This document shows positions 17,164 through 26,886 of a stretch of DNA of 38,607 nucleotides, piece after piece. This stretch comes from JAYZBC01 sp036339375. GTDB taxonomy: Bacteria; Pseudomonadota; Alphaproteobacteria; MPNO01; UBA2964. The position numbers and the translations under genes were made by a program. Where the stretch lies: contig JAYZBC010000065.1 in the NCBI GenBank assembly GCA_036339375.1, forward strand, positions 1 through 38,607. Direction: 5' to 3'. The notes beneath the pieces are model-generated. The model had not been told where the DNA came from and did no database searches. It worked only from the letters and a program-made list of their open reading frames with translations. Positions within the stretch are counted from its first letter, which is position 1. Each line of letters starts with the position of its first letter.

Positions 17164-17217
17164 AAAATGAGTGTTTGATAAAACCTTTTATGTATTCAAT
17201 TATCAATTCGAAACAAA

Positions 17218-17754
17218 TTATTCTCTCATAAAAGGGGGTTCAAGATGTGCAATTTGACTGAAAATTCGGCAAGTTCTCTTATGCGCACCTGGAAGGTATC
17301 CAATACTCATCAGAAACTCCCCAGTAATTTGTTCACCTGTAAAAAAAAACGTTCTTTTAAATAGCTTTACCCACTCATGTTTCTCAAGGGGGTGATGCCC
17401 TTCAATCCATAAACAGAACGAACCATGTGAATCTTGTAGTTCACAAATCGTTTTAGCATTTTGGATTACCGCTTTAATTTTTAAGCGGTTTCGAATTATT
17501 GAAGGATCTTTTAACAATTTCGTAATTTTAGCCTTACCATAAGATGCAACTAACTTAGGATTAAAGTCGCTATATGCTTTTTTAAATCCTTCGCGTTTTT
17601 TTAGAATAGTAAGCCAGGATAAACCAGCCTGGTTTATTTCAAGAACTAAACGTTCAAATAATTTTTCGTCTGTCGTAACAGGAAACCCATATTCCCTATC
17701 ATGATATTCACCGTGGTAAGGATGACCTGGAGCAATTTCACAGTAACTTGACAT
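17218..17754 (-). CDS. tag: DNA-3-methyladenine glycosylase I (Tag family)
   Basis: 178 aa from ATG at 17754; a TTG one codon upstream is less likely, and AGGG precedes the ATG at suitable distance. HGEYHDREYGFP and LEINQAGLSWLTILKKRE match the family core, followed by the glycosylase segment DPSIIRNRLKIKAVIQNA. A Zn-binding set is visible: Cys5 and the His of EYHD at the N-terminus, His and Cys of GAHKRTC at the C-terminus. It belongs to the branch ending EFLMSIGYLPGAH rather than the E. coli-like form with GFKFVG. It removes 3-methyladenine from alkylated DNA. It is 42 bp after rnj. In many relatives this spot carries mce and a DUF1467 gene instead, so tag looks like a replacement or insertion. 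Confidence 0.9.
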   Translation of the reverse strand: MSSYCEIAPGHPYHGEYHDREYGFPVTTDEKLFERLVLEINQAGLSWLTILKKREGFKKAYSDFNPKLVASYGKAKITKLLKDPSIIRNRLKIKAVIQNAKTICELQDSHGSFCLWIEGHHPLEKHEWVKLFKRTFFFTGEQITGEFLMSIGYLPGAHKRTCRIFSQIAHLEPPFMRE

Positions 17755-17796
17755 CAAAAGCCCTAAGATTTTGGATAATTTTTATATAACGAAATT

Positions 17797-19452
17797 TTAC
17801 AAACGAACGATATGTATTTCTATTTTCGGTCTTCTCCCTACAAATTCACGAATAATTCGGCGAACAGCATTATTGGCAGCGATAGAAACCTTTTCGTCAT
17901 CTAAAAGTGAATTTTGATCTAACTTTTTAACAGCTGCAATCATTTCTGAAATGGCAGCGCTATGAATTTCCTTATCTAACACTTGGCTATCAACTATTCC
18001 AGGAGTTGAAAGTTGAGGATTAGCAGCTAAATTACCAAGATTGTCTAAAACAACCGTTGCAACCGCCACCCCACTATATGTCATCCGGCGCCTTTCTCTA
18101 ATAACTTCACCCTTCAGGTCAATCAACCTTCGACCGTCTATCGCATAACGGCCTGTAACTACTTCTCCAATACGCTCTACTCCTCTAGAATTGAGCTTAA
18201 TGATTTGTCCATTTTCTACCAAAGCAGTAGATGGAATTCCACACTCCTCAGCGAATTTGCAATGTTCAATTAAATGTCTGGTTTCACCATGGATAGGAAT
18301 TAAAAGCGGGGGATTTACCCAGCCATAAAACTCTTTAATTTCTTCTCGAGTGGGGTGACCGGAAACATGAACGAAGGCATCTTTGTCGGAAATTACTGAA
18401 ATCCCCAATTTAGCTAATTGATTTTTTAATCGCCCTATTGCCCTTTCGTTACCTGGGATTTCTCGCGAAGAAAATATAACTGTATCTCCTCTTTCCATCA
18501 CTACCTTTGGGTGCCCTTCTGAAGCAATTCGGGCTAATGCTGCCCGCACTTCACCTTGACTGCCTGTTACAACCATCAAAGTTTCACTTTTGGGTAAGTA
18601 ACCGATTTCATTTTCACTTATTATTTGAGGCCACTTTTTTAAATATCCACAATCTTTTGCTGTGTTATATATTCGATGCATTGAACGCCCTATTAAAGCC
18701 ACCCTGCGGCCGGTTACTTCGGCTGCATGAAAACAAGTTTCTAATCTTGCAACGTTTGAAGCAAAACAGGTTACAGCCACTTGGTTCTTGCAACCCTCTA
18801 TAATTTTGGAAAGACTTTTTCTTAAGGCACCTTCTGACCTTTCTTTACTCTCTACAAAAATATTTGTTGAATCGCACATTAAAGCGATTAACTTCTTTTT
18901 TCCGACTCTGCGTAATCCAGACATATCAGTAAGGGGGCCAACTAAAGGAGAAGGATCTAATTTCCAATCGCTTGCATGAAGAACAGTCCCCACCTTACTC
19001 GTAATTGCCAACGCTTGAGTTTCTGGAATGGAATGGGTAACTGGAATAAATTCCATTTCAAATGGCCCCAATGAAAAACAACTTCCGGGGTCAACAATTT
19101 TTATGGGGACTTCTTTTTCAAGGCCTGTTTCCGAAAGTTTTTGGCGTAAAAATTTTGCTGCAAAGGGGGTAGCATATACAGGACACCTCAATCTTCTCCA
19201 CAGATACGGAATTGCGCCCAGATGGTCTTCATGAGCATGAGTTAGTACAATTCCAACCAAATTACTTGAGTTTTCAACCGCAAAAGTGGGGTCTGGCACC
19301 AAAATTTCGATACCGGGGGTAGTATCGTCTCCAAAAGTTACACCGCAATCAACCATTACCCAGGCTTTGTCATACCCGTACAGCGCTAAATTCATTCCAA
19401 TTTCCCCTAAACCACCAAGGGGCAAAAATAAAAATTGATTTCCGGGTTTCAT
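17797..19452 (-). CDS. rnj: Ribonuclease J
   Basis: 551 aa. The metallo-beta-lactamase domain carries HAHEDH at residues 72-77, the metal-binding motif, with later ligands in VTHSIPE and the VHASDWKLDPSP region. The beta-CASP insertion follows (MCDSTNI, VTCFASNVARLE, VTGSQGE), then VHVSGHPTREE and LIPIHGE. A C-terminal domain begins near residue 450. RNase J is a 5'-3' exo- and endonuclease used in RNA maturation and decay; in Alphaproteobacteria it works on rRNA 5' ends. It follows coaX by 8 bp. Family is certain; the specific substrates here are inferred. Confidence 0.95.
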   Translation of the reverse strand: MKPGNQFLFLPLGGLGEIGMNLALYGYDKAWVMVDCGVTFGDDTTPGIEILVPDPTFAVENSSNLVGIVLTHAHEDHLGAIPYLWRRLRCPVYATPFAAKFLRQKLSETGLEKEVPIKIVDPGSCFSLGPFEMEFIPVTHSIPETQALAITSKVGTVLHASDWKLDPSPLVGPLTDMSGLRRVGKKKLIALMCDSTNIFVESKERSEGALRKSLSKIIEGCKNQVAVTCFASNVARLETCFHAAEVTGRRVALIGRSMHRIYNTAKDCGYLKKWPQIISENEIGYLPKSETLMVVTGSQGEVRAALARIASEGHPKVVMERGDTVIFSSREIPGNERAIGRLKNQLAKLGISVISDKDAFVHVSGHPTREEIKEFYGWVNPPLLIPIHGETRHLIEHCKFAEECGIPSTALVENGQIIKLNSRGVERIGEVVTGRYAIDGRRLIDLKGEVIRERRRMTYSGVAVATVVLDNLGNLAANPQLSTPGIVDSQVLDKEIHSAAISEMIAAVKKLDQNSLLDDEKVSIAANNAVRRIIREFVGRRPKIEIHIVRL

Positions 19453-19460
19453 AAAAATTT

Positions 19461-20225
19461 TTAAATTTGGATATTACGATAATATATTTCTGATAAACCT
19501 CTCATTGTCAGATCTGTATCCAAGTATTCAATCATATTGGTTGCTTCTGAAAAAAGAGGTGCTAATCCACCCGTCGCAACTACAGACATGGGTGTTTCGA
19601 ATTCTTCAATTATTCGTGTTATTAGCCCTTCAATAAGACCCACGTAACCCCAATAAATTCCTGATAACATTGCTGTGACCGTACCTTTCCCAATCACATT
19701 TTTTGGTTTTTGAATAGCTATTCGGGGTAAATTTGCTGCCGCCATGTGTAGGGCATCTAATGAAAGGTTAATACCTGGAGCAATAACGCCACCGTAATAA
19801 TTACCCTCACTATCCACAACGTCAAAAGTAGTCGCCGTTCCAAAATCAATCACAATTAAAGGTCCTGTGTAACTCAAATGTGCTGCCGCAGCATTGACTA
19901 AGCGATCCGCTCCAACGTCGCTCGCAAGTACTCCAATCCCTATTTCCACTGTTTTATCGCCAATAATTAAAGGCTCGCACTTGTAGTATTTGCGGCATAA
20001 GCTTTTGAGACTAAATAAAGTTTCTGGAACGACACTTGCAATAATCACATCCGTGATATCTTCAGAAGAAAGAGCTTCACGGTCCATTAAATTGGCTAAC
20101 CAAACTCCATACTCATCTGACGTTCGTTTGGCATCACTAGAAGAACGCCACTCTGCTTTTTTGTTATGGGCTTCATAAACTGCAAAAACTATATTGGTAT
20201 TTCCAGAATCAATTGCCAACAACAT
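19461..20225 (-). CDS. coaX: Type III pantothenate kinase
   Basis: 254 aa from ATG at 20225. The acetate/sugar kinase (ASKHA) fold is shown by the phosphate-1 loop MLLAIDSGNTN at the start, GADRLVNAAAAH, the phosphate-2 IDFGTATTFD motif, GGVIAPGINLS and the adenosine region VVATGGLAPLF. It performs the first step of coenzyme A synthesis. A TTG at 20246 would overlap birA by 19 bp; the ATG lies two bases after the birA stop with GGAGA upstream and puts the P-loop at the N-terminus, as usual. birA-coaX-rnj order after nuoN is the normal alphaproteobacterial arrangement. CoaX enzymes are not inhibited by CoA, in contrast to CoaA. Confidence 0.95.
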   Translation of the reverse strand: MLLAIDSGNTNIVFAVYEAHNKKAEWRSSSDAKRTSDEYGVWLANLMDREALSSEDITDVIIASVVPETLFSLKSLCRKYYKCEPLIIGDKTVEIGIGVLASDVGADRLVNAAAAHLSYTGPLIVIDFGTATTFDVVDSEGNYYGGVIAPGINLSLDALHMAAANLPRIAIQKPKNVIGKGTVTAMLSGIYWGYVGLIEGLITRIIEEFETPMSVVATGGLAPLFSEATNMIEYLDTDLTMRGLSEIYYRNIQI

Positions 20226-20227
20226 GC

Positions 20228-20971
20228 CTACGTATTCTCCAAACAAAAAATTTCACCGGCGAATATCTTTTTCTTTTCTCCATTATCTTTTTTAAAATGA
20301 AGTGCACCCGTTTTATCAACACCCATAAAAATACCACGTTCTTCAATTCCATTCCCTGCCTTAATTACAATTCTACTTCCAATTCCTGTAGCATTTTCAA
20401 CCCAAGCATCTCTTATTTTTGTAAAACCTTTTTTTCTCCAAACACGGTTCCAAACTCTAAATTTTTTAATAATTTCCTGGATAAGCGAACTGCAATTTGT
20501 GGAAACACCAACCATCTGGAGGGAAATCGACTTACCTTCATCTAACGTCGGAGCCTTTATTATGTTTAATCCAACTCCAATGACATAAAAATCATCCTTT
20601 TTCTCAATAAGAATACCTCCAATTTTTTTTTGTTCGATCAGAAGATCATTTGGCCATTTAAAACGAATTCTAACTGTTTTTGACAGAAAAGAAGTAATTG
20701 CATCCCCTACAGAAACCGCCGAAAAATATGCCACTTGGCCCCCGTCCTTTATCCCGATTGCCGGAAAAATGATGCTTAAGTAAAGATTGCCAGGTGGTGA
20801 TTTCCAAATTTTTCCACGCCGGCCTCGCCCAGCTGTTTGACAATTTGCTACAACAACCGCACCCTCTCCTTTTCCTTCTTCAATAAGACGTATTGCCTCA
20901 TTATTAGTACTATCGAGAGTATCGTGATTAAATAACCGGGTTCCCACAACTTGGGTGGGTGTGTGCTCCAT
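20228..20971 (-). CDS. birA: Biotin-[acetyl-CoA-carboxylase] ligase (monofunctional)
   Basis: 247 aa. The biotinyl-AMP loop GRGRRGK is at residues 48-54, followed by WKSPPGNLYLSI and the catalytic KWPNDLLIEQKKIGGILIE. A small SH3-like C-terminal domain follows (GIEERGIFMGVDKTGALHF). E. coli BirA (321 aa) has an N-terminal winged helix that represses bio genes; this protein starts directly with the ligase domain, so it should not be a repressor. It biotinylates BCCP and other carboxylases. It begins 9 bp after nuoN and ends two bases before coaX. Confidence 0.95.
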   Translation of the reverse strand: MEHTPTQVVGTRLFNHDTLDSTNNEAIRLIEEGKGEGAVVVANCQTAGRGRRGKIWKSPPGNLYLSIIFPAIGIKDGGQVAYFSAVSVGDAITSFLSKTVRIRFKWPNDLLIEQKKIGGILIEKKDDFYVIGVGLNIIKAPTLDEGKSISLQMVGVSTNCSSLIQEIIKKFRVWNRVWRKKGFTKIRDAWVENATGIGSRIVIKAGNGIEERGIFMGVDKTGALHFKKDNGEKKKIFAGEIFCLENT

Positions 20972-20980
20972 ACTTATTCC

Positions 20981-22429
20981 TCAGGTAATAAATAAAGCTT
21001 GTGCCGCAGACCCAGCCCTATTGATAAGAGTGTCTGGGCCAAGAATAAATAGAGTAACAAACAATGTTGTTACCATTAAAATAACTTTAATTTCATTTCC
21101 TGCCTTTCGATCAAAGACCTCGCCCGGATCGTCGATATACATAATTTTAATGATCCGAATGTAATAATAAGCTCCCACCACACTCGTCAACACACCAATA
21201 ATAGCCAGGGCATAAAGACCAGAATTAATAGCAGCAAGAAAAATATAAAATTTACCGAAAAATCCAGCAAGAGGCGGTATTCCAGCCATGGAAAACATCA
21301 TTAAGGCAAGAGCTAATGCGGTTAGCGGTTGATTCCGCGCAAGACCCGAGAGGTCCTTTATACCTTCCACCATTCGACCTGCTTGGCGCATTGAAAGGAC
21401 ACAACAAAAAGTACCAACGTTCATAGCTAAATAAATAGCCAGGTAAATTAAAATTCCTTGTACACCACTCTCTGTTCCAGTTGCCAACCCAATCAAGGCG
21501 TACCCTACATGCCCAATCGAGCTATAAGCGAGAAGGCGTTTTATATTGTTCTGCCAAATAGCTGCTAGAGCTCCCAAGCACATAGAAGCGGCAGAAATAA
21601 ATATTAATATTTGCTGCCATTCTCCTATCAAAAACCCAAAAGGACCAATTAACACCCTGACCAGTAATGCCACAGCTGCAATTTTTGGTGCTACAGCAAA
21701 AAACGCCGTTACCGGTGTTGGAGCACCTTCATAAACATCGGGTGTCCACATATGAAACGGTACAGCAGAAACTTTAAAAGCTAAACCTGAAATCAAAAAG
21801 ACTAGGCCTACGATAAGACCTAAGTTGGTGTCAAAAGTTGCTAAATTCTTTGAAACTACTGAAAGATTGGCAAAATTGGTTGTACCCGCAAAACCATAAA
21901 TTAGCGAGCAACCATAAAGAAGCATACCAGAAGATAGCGCTCCTAAAACAAAATATTTCAAACCAGCTTCAGAAGACCTCAAAGAATCCCTTCTAAATGC
22001 AGCTAAAACATAAAGGGATAAACTCTGCAATTCCAATCCAACGTAAAGGGAAATTAAGTCATTAGCGGACACCATCATAAACATACCCAATGTCGCAAAA
22101 AGGATCAAAACTGGGTATTCAAAACGACTTATCCTTTCTTGTTCGTTATAATTAGATGACATCATAATGGCCAGCAAGGAACCAATGATTACCAACCATT
22201 TGATAAATTTTGCAAAACCGTCAAAAATAAAATGCCCATTTAAAGCAGTCACCTTCTCTGCAGGACCGAAAGATAAAAAAGTCCCCACGACCAATAATGA
22301 AATTACTGAAAGCCAAGAAATTAAGGATGTCGCATTCCCTTTTTTGAACACTCCTATAAGCAGCAAAGTCATGGAAGAAACTGCCAACACAATTTCTGGC
22401 ATTACCGCTTGAAAATCATTCAAAGACAT
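20981..22429 (-). CDS. nuoN: NADH-quinone oxidoreductase subunit N
   Basis: 482 aa, about 14 membrane helices, antiporter-like subunit of complex I. The conserved charged helices are seen at YVGLELQSLSLYVLAA (Glu of TM5), GLKYFVLGA (Lys), and WQNNIKRLLAYSSIGHVGY (Lys of the TM8 region). FHMWTPDVYEGAPTPV is the family hallmark. It forms one proton channel of the membrane arm. It is the last nuo gene and is followed after 9 bp by birA. Length is normal. Confidence 0.97.
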   Translation of the reverse strand: MSLNDFQAVMPEIVLAVSSMTLLLIGVFKKGNATSLISWLSVISLLVVGTFLSFGPAEKVTALNGHFIFDGFAKFIKWLVIIGSLLAIMMSSNYNEQERISRFEYPVLILFATLGMFMMVSANDLISLYVGLELQSLSLYVLAAFRRDSLRSSEAGLKYFVLGALSSGMLLYGCSLIYGFAGTTNFANLSVVSKNLATFDTNLGLIVGLVFLISGLAFKVSAVPFHMWTPDVYEGAPTPVTAFFAVAPKIAAVALLVRVLIGPFGFLIGEWQQILIFISAASMCLGALAAIWQNNIKRLLAYSSIGHVGYALIGLATGTESGVQGILIYLAIYLAMNVGTFCCVLSMRQAGRMVEGIKDLSGLARNQPLTALALALMMFSMAGIPPLAGFFGKFYIFLAAINSGLYALAIIGVLTSVVGAYYYIRIIKIMYIDDPGEVFDRKAGNEIKVILMVTTLFVTLFILGPDTLINRAGSAAQALFIT

Positions 22430-22440
22430 TTATTTCTCAT

Positions 22441-23955
22441 TTATCGTGCAGCCAACGACATAAAATTGTTGATACTCATTGCAATTTTATGCTGTTCCAC
22501 AAGATGGTAGGAAGAGGCTTCTATAATTTCCAAAAAAGGCATCGGATAAACGCCCATAACAATGGTAAGCAATAAAAGAGGAACAAAAACAAGGATTTCA
22601 CGACGATTAACATCCATAATCGATTTGAGATCTTCACGAGCTAGTTTACCAAAAATCACTCTCCGATAGAGCCAAAGCATATAAGCTGCACCAAGAACAA
22701 CACCTGTTGCAGCCAACATAGCAACCCAGGTGCTCACCTGAAATAAACCCACTAAAACAAGAAATTCTCCAATAAAACCGCTGGTTCCGGGCAATCCAAC
22801 ACTCGCCAGGACAAATACCATGAAAACAAACGCATATTTCGGCATCCGCTCTACAAGACCTCCATAACGCTCAATTTCTCTTGTATGAATTCTGTCATAC
22901 ACCACGCCAACGCAAAGGAATAATGCAGCAGAAACAATTCCATGGCTTAGCATTTGAAATATAGCACCGGATAAACCCTGTTGATTAAAGGAAAATATTC
23001 CGAGTGTAACAAAACCCATATGAGCTACTGAGGAGTATGCTATTAATTTCTTCATATCGAGCTGCGCAAGTGCAACAAGGGAAGTATAAATAATAGCAAT
23101 AATACTCAGAGAAAAAATTAGGGGAGTAAAAAATTCACTCGCTGCCGGCAACATGGGTACTGAGAACCGTATAAACCCATAGGCCCCCATTTTTAACAAA
23201 ACACCAGCCAGAATCACCGAACCCGCTGTTGGAGCCTCCACATGGGCATCTGGTAACCAGGTATGTACGGGCCACATTGGAACCTTTACTGCAAAACTCG
23301 CAAAAAAGGCTAGCCAAAGCCAGTATTGCATATCAATGGGAAAAGTGAACTTCATCAAGGTTGGAATATCTGTGGTATTGGACAGCAAAAAAATGGCCAA
23401 AACCGCTAATAGCATCAGCACTGAACCTGTCAAAGTAAAAAGAAAAAACTTAAAAGCTGCATACACTCTTCGTTGTCCACCCCAAACGCCTATAATTAAA
23501 AACATCGGGATCAAAACACCTTCAAAAAATATATAAAATAGAGTTAAATCAAGGGCACAAAACATCCCAACCATTAATGTCTCTAGGACCAGGAAAGAAA
23601 TCATGTACTCTTTAACCCTGGACGTAATTGCTTCCCAGCTTGCAAGAACACAAATAGGTGTAAGAAACGTGGACAACAGCACAAACAATACGGAAATACC
23701 ATCTACACCCATGTGATAATGAATACCGAAACTTTCAATCCAGGGCTCTTTTTCTACAAACTGAAAAGCTGCTGTTTTCCTATCAAAGGCAACCCAAAGA
23801 ATGAGAGAGAGAAAGAAGGTTATGATTGTTGTCCAAAGTGCTGTAGCCCGGGCATTTCGTGCTACAAATTGGTCATCACCTCTAATCATGAGGATTGCAA
23901 GGGCTCCAATAAAAGGAAGAAACGTAATAATGCTCAGGATTGGAAAATCAATCAT
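22441..23955 (-). CDS. nuoM: NADH-quinone oxidoreductase subunit M
   Basis: 504 aa with about 14 helices. The signature PVHTWLPDAHVEAPTAGSVI and the TM5 glutamate segment FYIFFEGVLIPMFLIIGVWG are present, as is LDMKKLIAYSSVAHMGFVTL with the central lysine. It is the middle antiporter-like proton channel of complex I's membrane arm. Gaps to nuoL and nuoN are 7 and 11 bp. Nothing unusual. Confidence 0.97.
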   Translation of the reverse strand: MIDFPILSIITFLPFIGALAILMIRGDDQFVARNARATALWTTIITFFLSLILWVAFDRKTAAFQFVEKEPWIESFGIHYHMGVDGISVLFVLLSTFLTPICVLASWEAITSRVKEYMISFLVLETLMVGMFCALDLTLFYIFFEGVLIPMFLIIGVWGGQRRVYAAFKFFLFTLTGSVLMLLAVLAIFLLSNTTDIPTLMKFTFPIDMQYWLWLAFFASFAVKVPMWPVHTWLPDAHVEAPTAGSVILAGVLLKMGAYGFIRFSVPMLPAASEFFTPLIFSLSIIAIIYTSLVALAQLDMKKLIAYSSVAHMGFVTLGIFSFNQQGLSGAIFQMLSHGIVSAALFLCVGVVYDRIHTREIERYGGLVERMPKYAFVFMVFVLASVGLPGTSGFIGEFLVLVGLFQVSTWVAMLAATGVVLGAAYMLWLYRRVIFGKLAREDLKSIMDVNRREILVFVPLLLLTIVMGVYPMPFLEIIEASSYHLVEQHKIAMSINNFMSLAAR

Positions 23956-23962
23956 TTACGCT

Positions 23963-25894
23963 TCATCCAGCTTGAGTATAAAGGTAAAAGGTTACCAAAC
24001 CCGCAACACCAATCAGCATTGCAAAAGCATAATGATAAACAAACCCAGTTTGTAACGAACTCACTCGACCAGCCAAATTTTTGACTAATGAGGCTAAACC
24101 ATCAGGACCGAGTCCATCTATGAGAGTTCCATCGCCCTCTTTCCAGAGCCCTTTCCCTAAATATTTAGCGGGCTTAACTAAAATTAAATGATAGAGCTCA
24201 TCGAAATACCACTTGTTGTAAAGGAACAAATAAATCTTTGGAACCTTTAAACTGATTTTCTCCGGAAGGTCCTTTCGGACGATATAAAAATAATAAGCAA
24301 TGGCAATTCCAACTAAACCAACAACAATTGGAGCGGATTTAACCCATAAAGGGACTAAATGGGCATCAAAAATTGCCCTGTGTTCTGGCAGTAATATTAT
24401 TGAATTTTTCCAGAATTCTTCCATGCCATCCCCAACAAAGAGGTTATAACCGAATAAGCCTGAAAAAATTGCTCCCAAGGCCAAAACAATTAAAGGAATT
24501 GTCATCGTTTTTGGTGATTCATGAATATGAGCCATTGTCTTTTCATCAGCACGCGGTGTTCCATGAAACGTTAAAAACAACAGACGCCAAGAATAAAAAG
24601 CAGTCATTATAGCGGCGCCAATTCCAAGCCAGAAAGCATAAAAACCGACAGAGCTGTTTGCTGCGAAAGCTGCTTCAATTATTATGTCCTTTGAATAAAA
24701 CCCGGAGAAAAATGGTAATCCGGCAAGGGCAAGGCTTCCAATCCACATCATTGTGTAGGTAAGAGGGATCAGACGCCAAATTCCTCCCATTTTTTTCATG
24801 TCCTGCTCAGAAGACATCGCATGAATGACAGAACCGGCGCCTAAAAATAATAAAGCCTTGAAGAACGCATGTGTAAACAAATGAAAAATACCCGCTGCAT
24901 AGGCAGAAACTCCACAAGCAAAAAACATATAACCCAGTTGACTACAGGTGGAGTATGCTATTACGCGCTTGATATCATTTTGACACAATGCAACTGTCGC
25001 AGCAAAAAATGCCGTAGAAGCTCCAATGATACAAATTACATCGAGAACCAACGGGGCATACTCAAAAATTGGGGACAAACGAACTACCATAAAAATGCCC
25101 GCAGTGACCATTGTAGCCGCGTGTATCAGTGCGGAAACTGGGGTTGGCCCTTCCATGGCATCGGGTAACCATGTGTGTAAACCGAGTTGAGCGGATTTTC
25201 CCATAGCTCCAATAAAGAGCAACATGCAAATAACGGTTAAAGCGTGCCAGTTGCCCCCCAGAAATTCCATTGATTCATTGGCTTTATGAGGCGCAGCAAG
25301 AAACACTGAATTAAAATCAATACTGTCAAACAGCAGAAATATACCGAGAATCCCTAAGGCAAAGCCAAAATCGCCAACCCTGTTAACTAAAAATGCTTTG
25401 ATTGCCGCCGCGTTTGCTGATGGTTTTTCATACCAAAATCCAATTAAAAGATATGACGCCAAGCCGACACCTTCCCACCCAAAAAACAGTTGGAGAAAGT
25501 TATCCGCTGTAACCAAAATTAACATGAAGAATGTAAACAGGCTCAGGTAAGAAAAAAATCTCGGTATTGACCCATCGTTATGCATATAGCCAATTGAGTA
25601 AAAGTGTACCGCACAAGAAACTACAGTAACTACCAGTAGCATCACGGCAGTTAGCGTATCAAAACGGAGAGACCAATCCGTCTGGAAACTTCCCGATATA
25701 ATCCAAGTAAAAATTTTAATCGTTTCAGTTTTACCCTCTAAGGCAACCTCATTAAAAATAAAAACAGATAAAATCGTCGAAATAGCTATCCCTGCACAGG
25801 TTACAATTTGTGCACCTTTATCCTTAATCCAGTGACCAAAAAAGCCGGAAATAACTGCACCGATTAATGGTAGGAATATGGCGGTTAAATACAT
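23963..25894 (-). CDS. nuoL: NADH-quinone oxidoreductase subunit L
   Basis: 643 aa, within the usual range. FFGWEGVGLASYLLIGFWYE carries the TM5 glutamate, LGLHTWLPDAMEGPTPVSAL is the family hallmark, and CQNDIKRVIAYSTCSQLGYM holds the conserved lysine. The C-terminal part (after about residue 500) is expected to form the long lateral helix and last anchor; KVPKIYLFLYNKWYFDELY is typical of its start. It is the distal proton channel of complex I. It lies 7 bp after nuoK and 7 bp before nuoM. Confidence 0.97.
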   Translation of the reverse strand: MYLTAIFLPLIGAVISGFFGHWIKDKGAQIVTCAGIAISTILSVFIFNEVALEGKTETIKIFTWIISGSFQTDWSLRFDTLTAVMLLVVTVVSCAVHFYSIGYMHNDGSIPRFFSYLSLFTFFMLILVTADNFLQLFFGWEGVGLASYLLIGFWYEKPSANAAAIKAFLVNRVGDFGFALGILGIFLLFDSIDFNSVFLAAPHKANESMEFLGGNWHALTVICMLLFIGAMGKSAQLGLHTWLPDAMEGPTPVSALIHAATMVTAGIFMVVRLSPIFEYAPLVLDVICIIGASTAFFAATVALCQNDIKRVIAYSTCSQLGYMFFACGVSAYAAGIFHLFTHAFFKALLFLGAGSVIHAMSSEQDMKKMGGIWRLIPLTYTMMWIGSLALAGLPFFSGFYSKDIIIEAAFAANSSVGFYAFWLGIGAAIMTAFYSWRLLFLTFHGTPRADEKTMAHIHESPKTMTIPLIVLALGAIFSGLFGYNLFVGDGMEEFWKNSIILLPEHRAIFDAHLVPLWVKSAPIVVGLVGIAIAYYFYIVRKDLPEKISLKVPKIYLFLYNKWYFDELYHLILVKPAKYLGKGLWKEGDGTLIDGLGPDGLASLVKNLAGRVSSLQTGFVYHYAFAMLIGVAGLVTFYLYTQAG

Positions 25895-25901
25895 TAAACC
25901 C

Positions 25902-26213
25902 TCAACCTTTCATGAGATTTATGTCTTCCACCGCTATCGATCCTCGGTTTCGAAAATACACAACAATAATGGCAAGCCCGATTGCCGCCTCCGCTGCAGC
26001 AACGGTTAGAACCAACATTGCAAAAATTTGTCCGGTCAGGTCATGTAAAAAAGTTGAAAATGCAACTAAATTGATATTTACCGCCAAAAGGATTAATTCT
26101 ATCGACATTAAAATAATAATGACATTTTTTCTGTTCAGAAAAATACCAAAAATACCGAGTGTAAATACAACAGCAGCTACCGTGAGATAGTGCGAAAGGC
26201 CAATTTCAAGCAT
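25902..26213 (-). CDS. nuoK: NADH-quinone oxidoreductase subunit K
   Basis: 103 aa from ATG at 26213, one base after the nuoJ stop. A longer TTG-started frame (26252) would overlap nuoJ and add 13 charged residues absent from the family, so it is rejected. Three helices are visible; MSIELILLAVNINLVAF carries the buried glutamate that is part of the proton path, and the second one lies in AAAEAAIGLAIIV. It belongs to the membrane arm next to NuoJ and NuoN. Confidence 0.96.
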   Translation of the reverse strand: MLEIGLSHYLTVAAVVFTLGIFGIFLNRKNVIIILMSIELILLAVNINLVAFSTFLHDLTGQIFAMLVLTVAAAEAAIGLAIIVVYFRNRGSIAVEDINLMKG

Positions 26214-26214
26214 T

Positions 26215-26829
26215 TTACACTCCACTACCCGGCTGGATCTTTTTAACTTCAACCGTTTCTATGGATTTCCGATTGGTTTGTTCGGGTATTTTTTGTTTTC
26301 GAACCCCATCCCTAGACCTCAGAGTCAATACAATTGCCCCAACCATAGCCACCAATAACACCATCCCAGCACCCTGGAATAAATAAATATAATCCGTATA
26401 AAGAATACGTCCAATTGCATGAGTATTCGTAATTTGATCGATTTCAGGGATAGGAAAACTTCGGAAGTCAGCCGCTAAAGGCGCAATAAACCAACTACCT
26501 CCAATCATCAAAATCTCTGCCAACAAGACGATACCAACCAGGCCCCCAATTGGGAGGTATTGAAGAAATCCCTGGCGCAATTCCGTAAAGCTAATATCCA
26601 GCATCATAACAACAAATAAAAATAACACTGCCACCGCACCAACATAAACGACTACCAAAATCATGGCGATAAATTCTGCACCAATTAAAACAAACAGTCC
26701 TGCTGCATTAAAAAATGCTAAAATTAAAAACAACACAGAGTGGACAGGATTTTTGGCGGAAATGACCATGACACCCGCTGCAACTAAAATAAAAGAAAAT
26801 AAATAAAACGTCAGTGCTACCAGAACCAT
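26215..26829 (-). CDS. nuoJ: NADH-quinone oxidoreductase subunit J
   Basis: 204 aa with five hydrophobic helices. NPVHSVLFLILAFFNAAGLF and AEFIAMILVVVYVGAVAVLF are the conserved NuoJ segments (the latter includes the TM3 pi-bulge region that gates the proton path). A short hydrophilic C-terminal tail follows. It sits 57 bp after nuoI, one of the larger gaps in the operon, in which I see no clear promoter or terminator. It ends one base before nuoK. Confidence 0.96.
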   Translation of the reverse strand: MVLVALTFYLFSFILVAAGVMVISAKNPVHSVLFLILAFFNAAGLFVLIGAEFIAMILVVVYVGAVAVLFLFVVMMLDISFTELRQGFLQYLPIGGLVGIVLLAEILMIGGSWFIAPLAADFRSFPIPEIDQITNTHAIGRILYTDYIYLFQGAGMVLLVAMVGAIVLTLRSRDGVRKQKIPEQTNRKSIETVEVKKIQPGSGV

Positions 26830-26886
26830 TTTTGTTTTAGCGCCTTTTTTATGTAGGTTTTAATTTTCTAAATTCTGACCGAAAAT

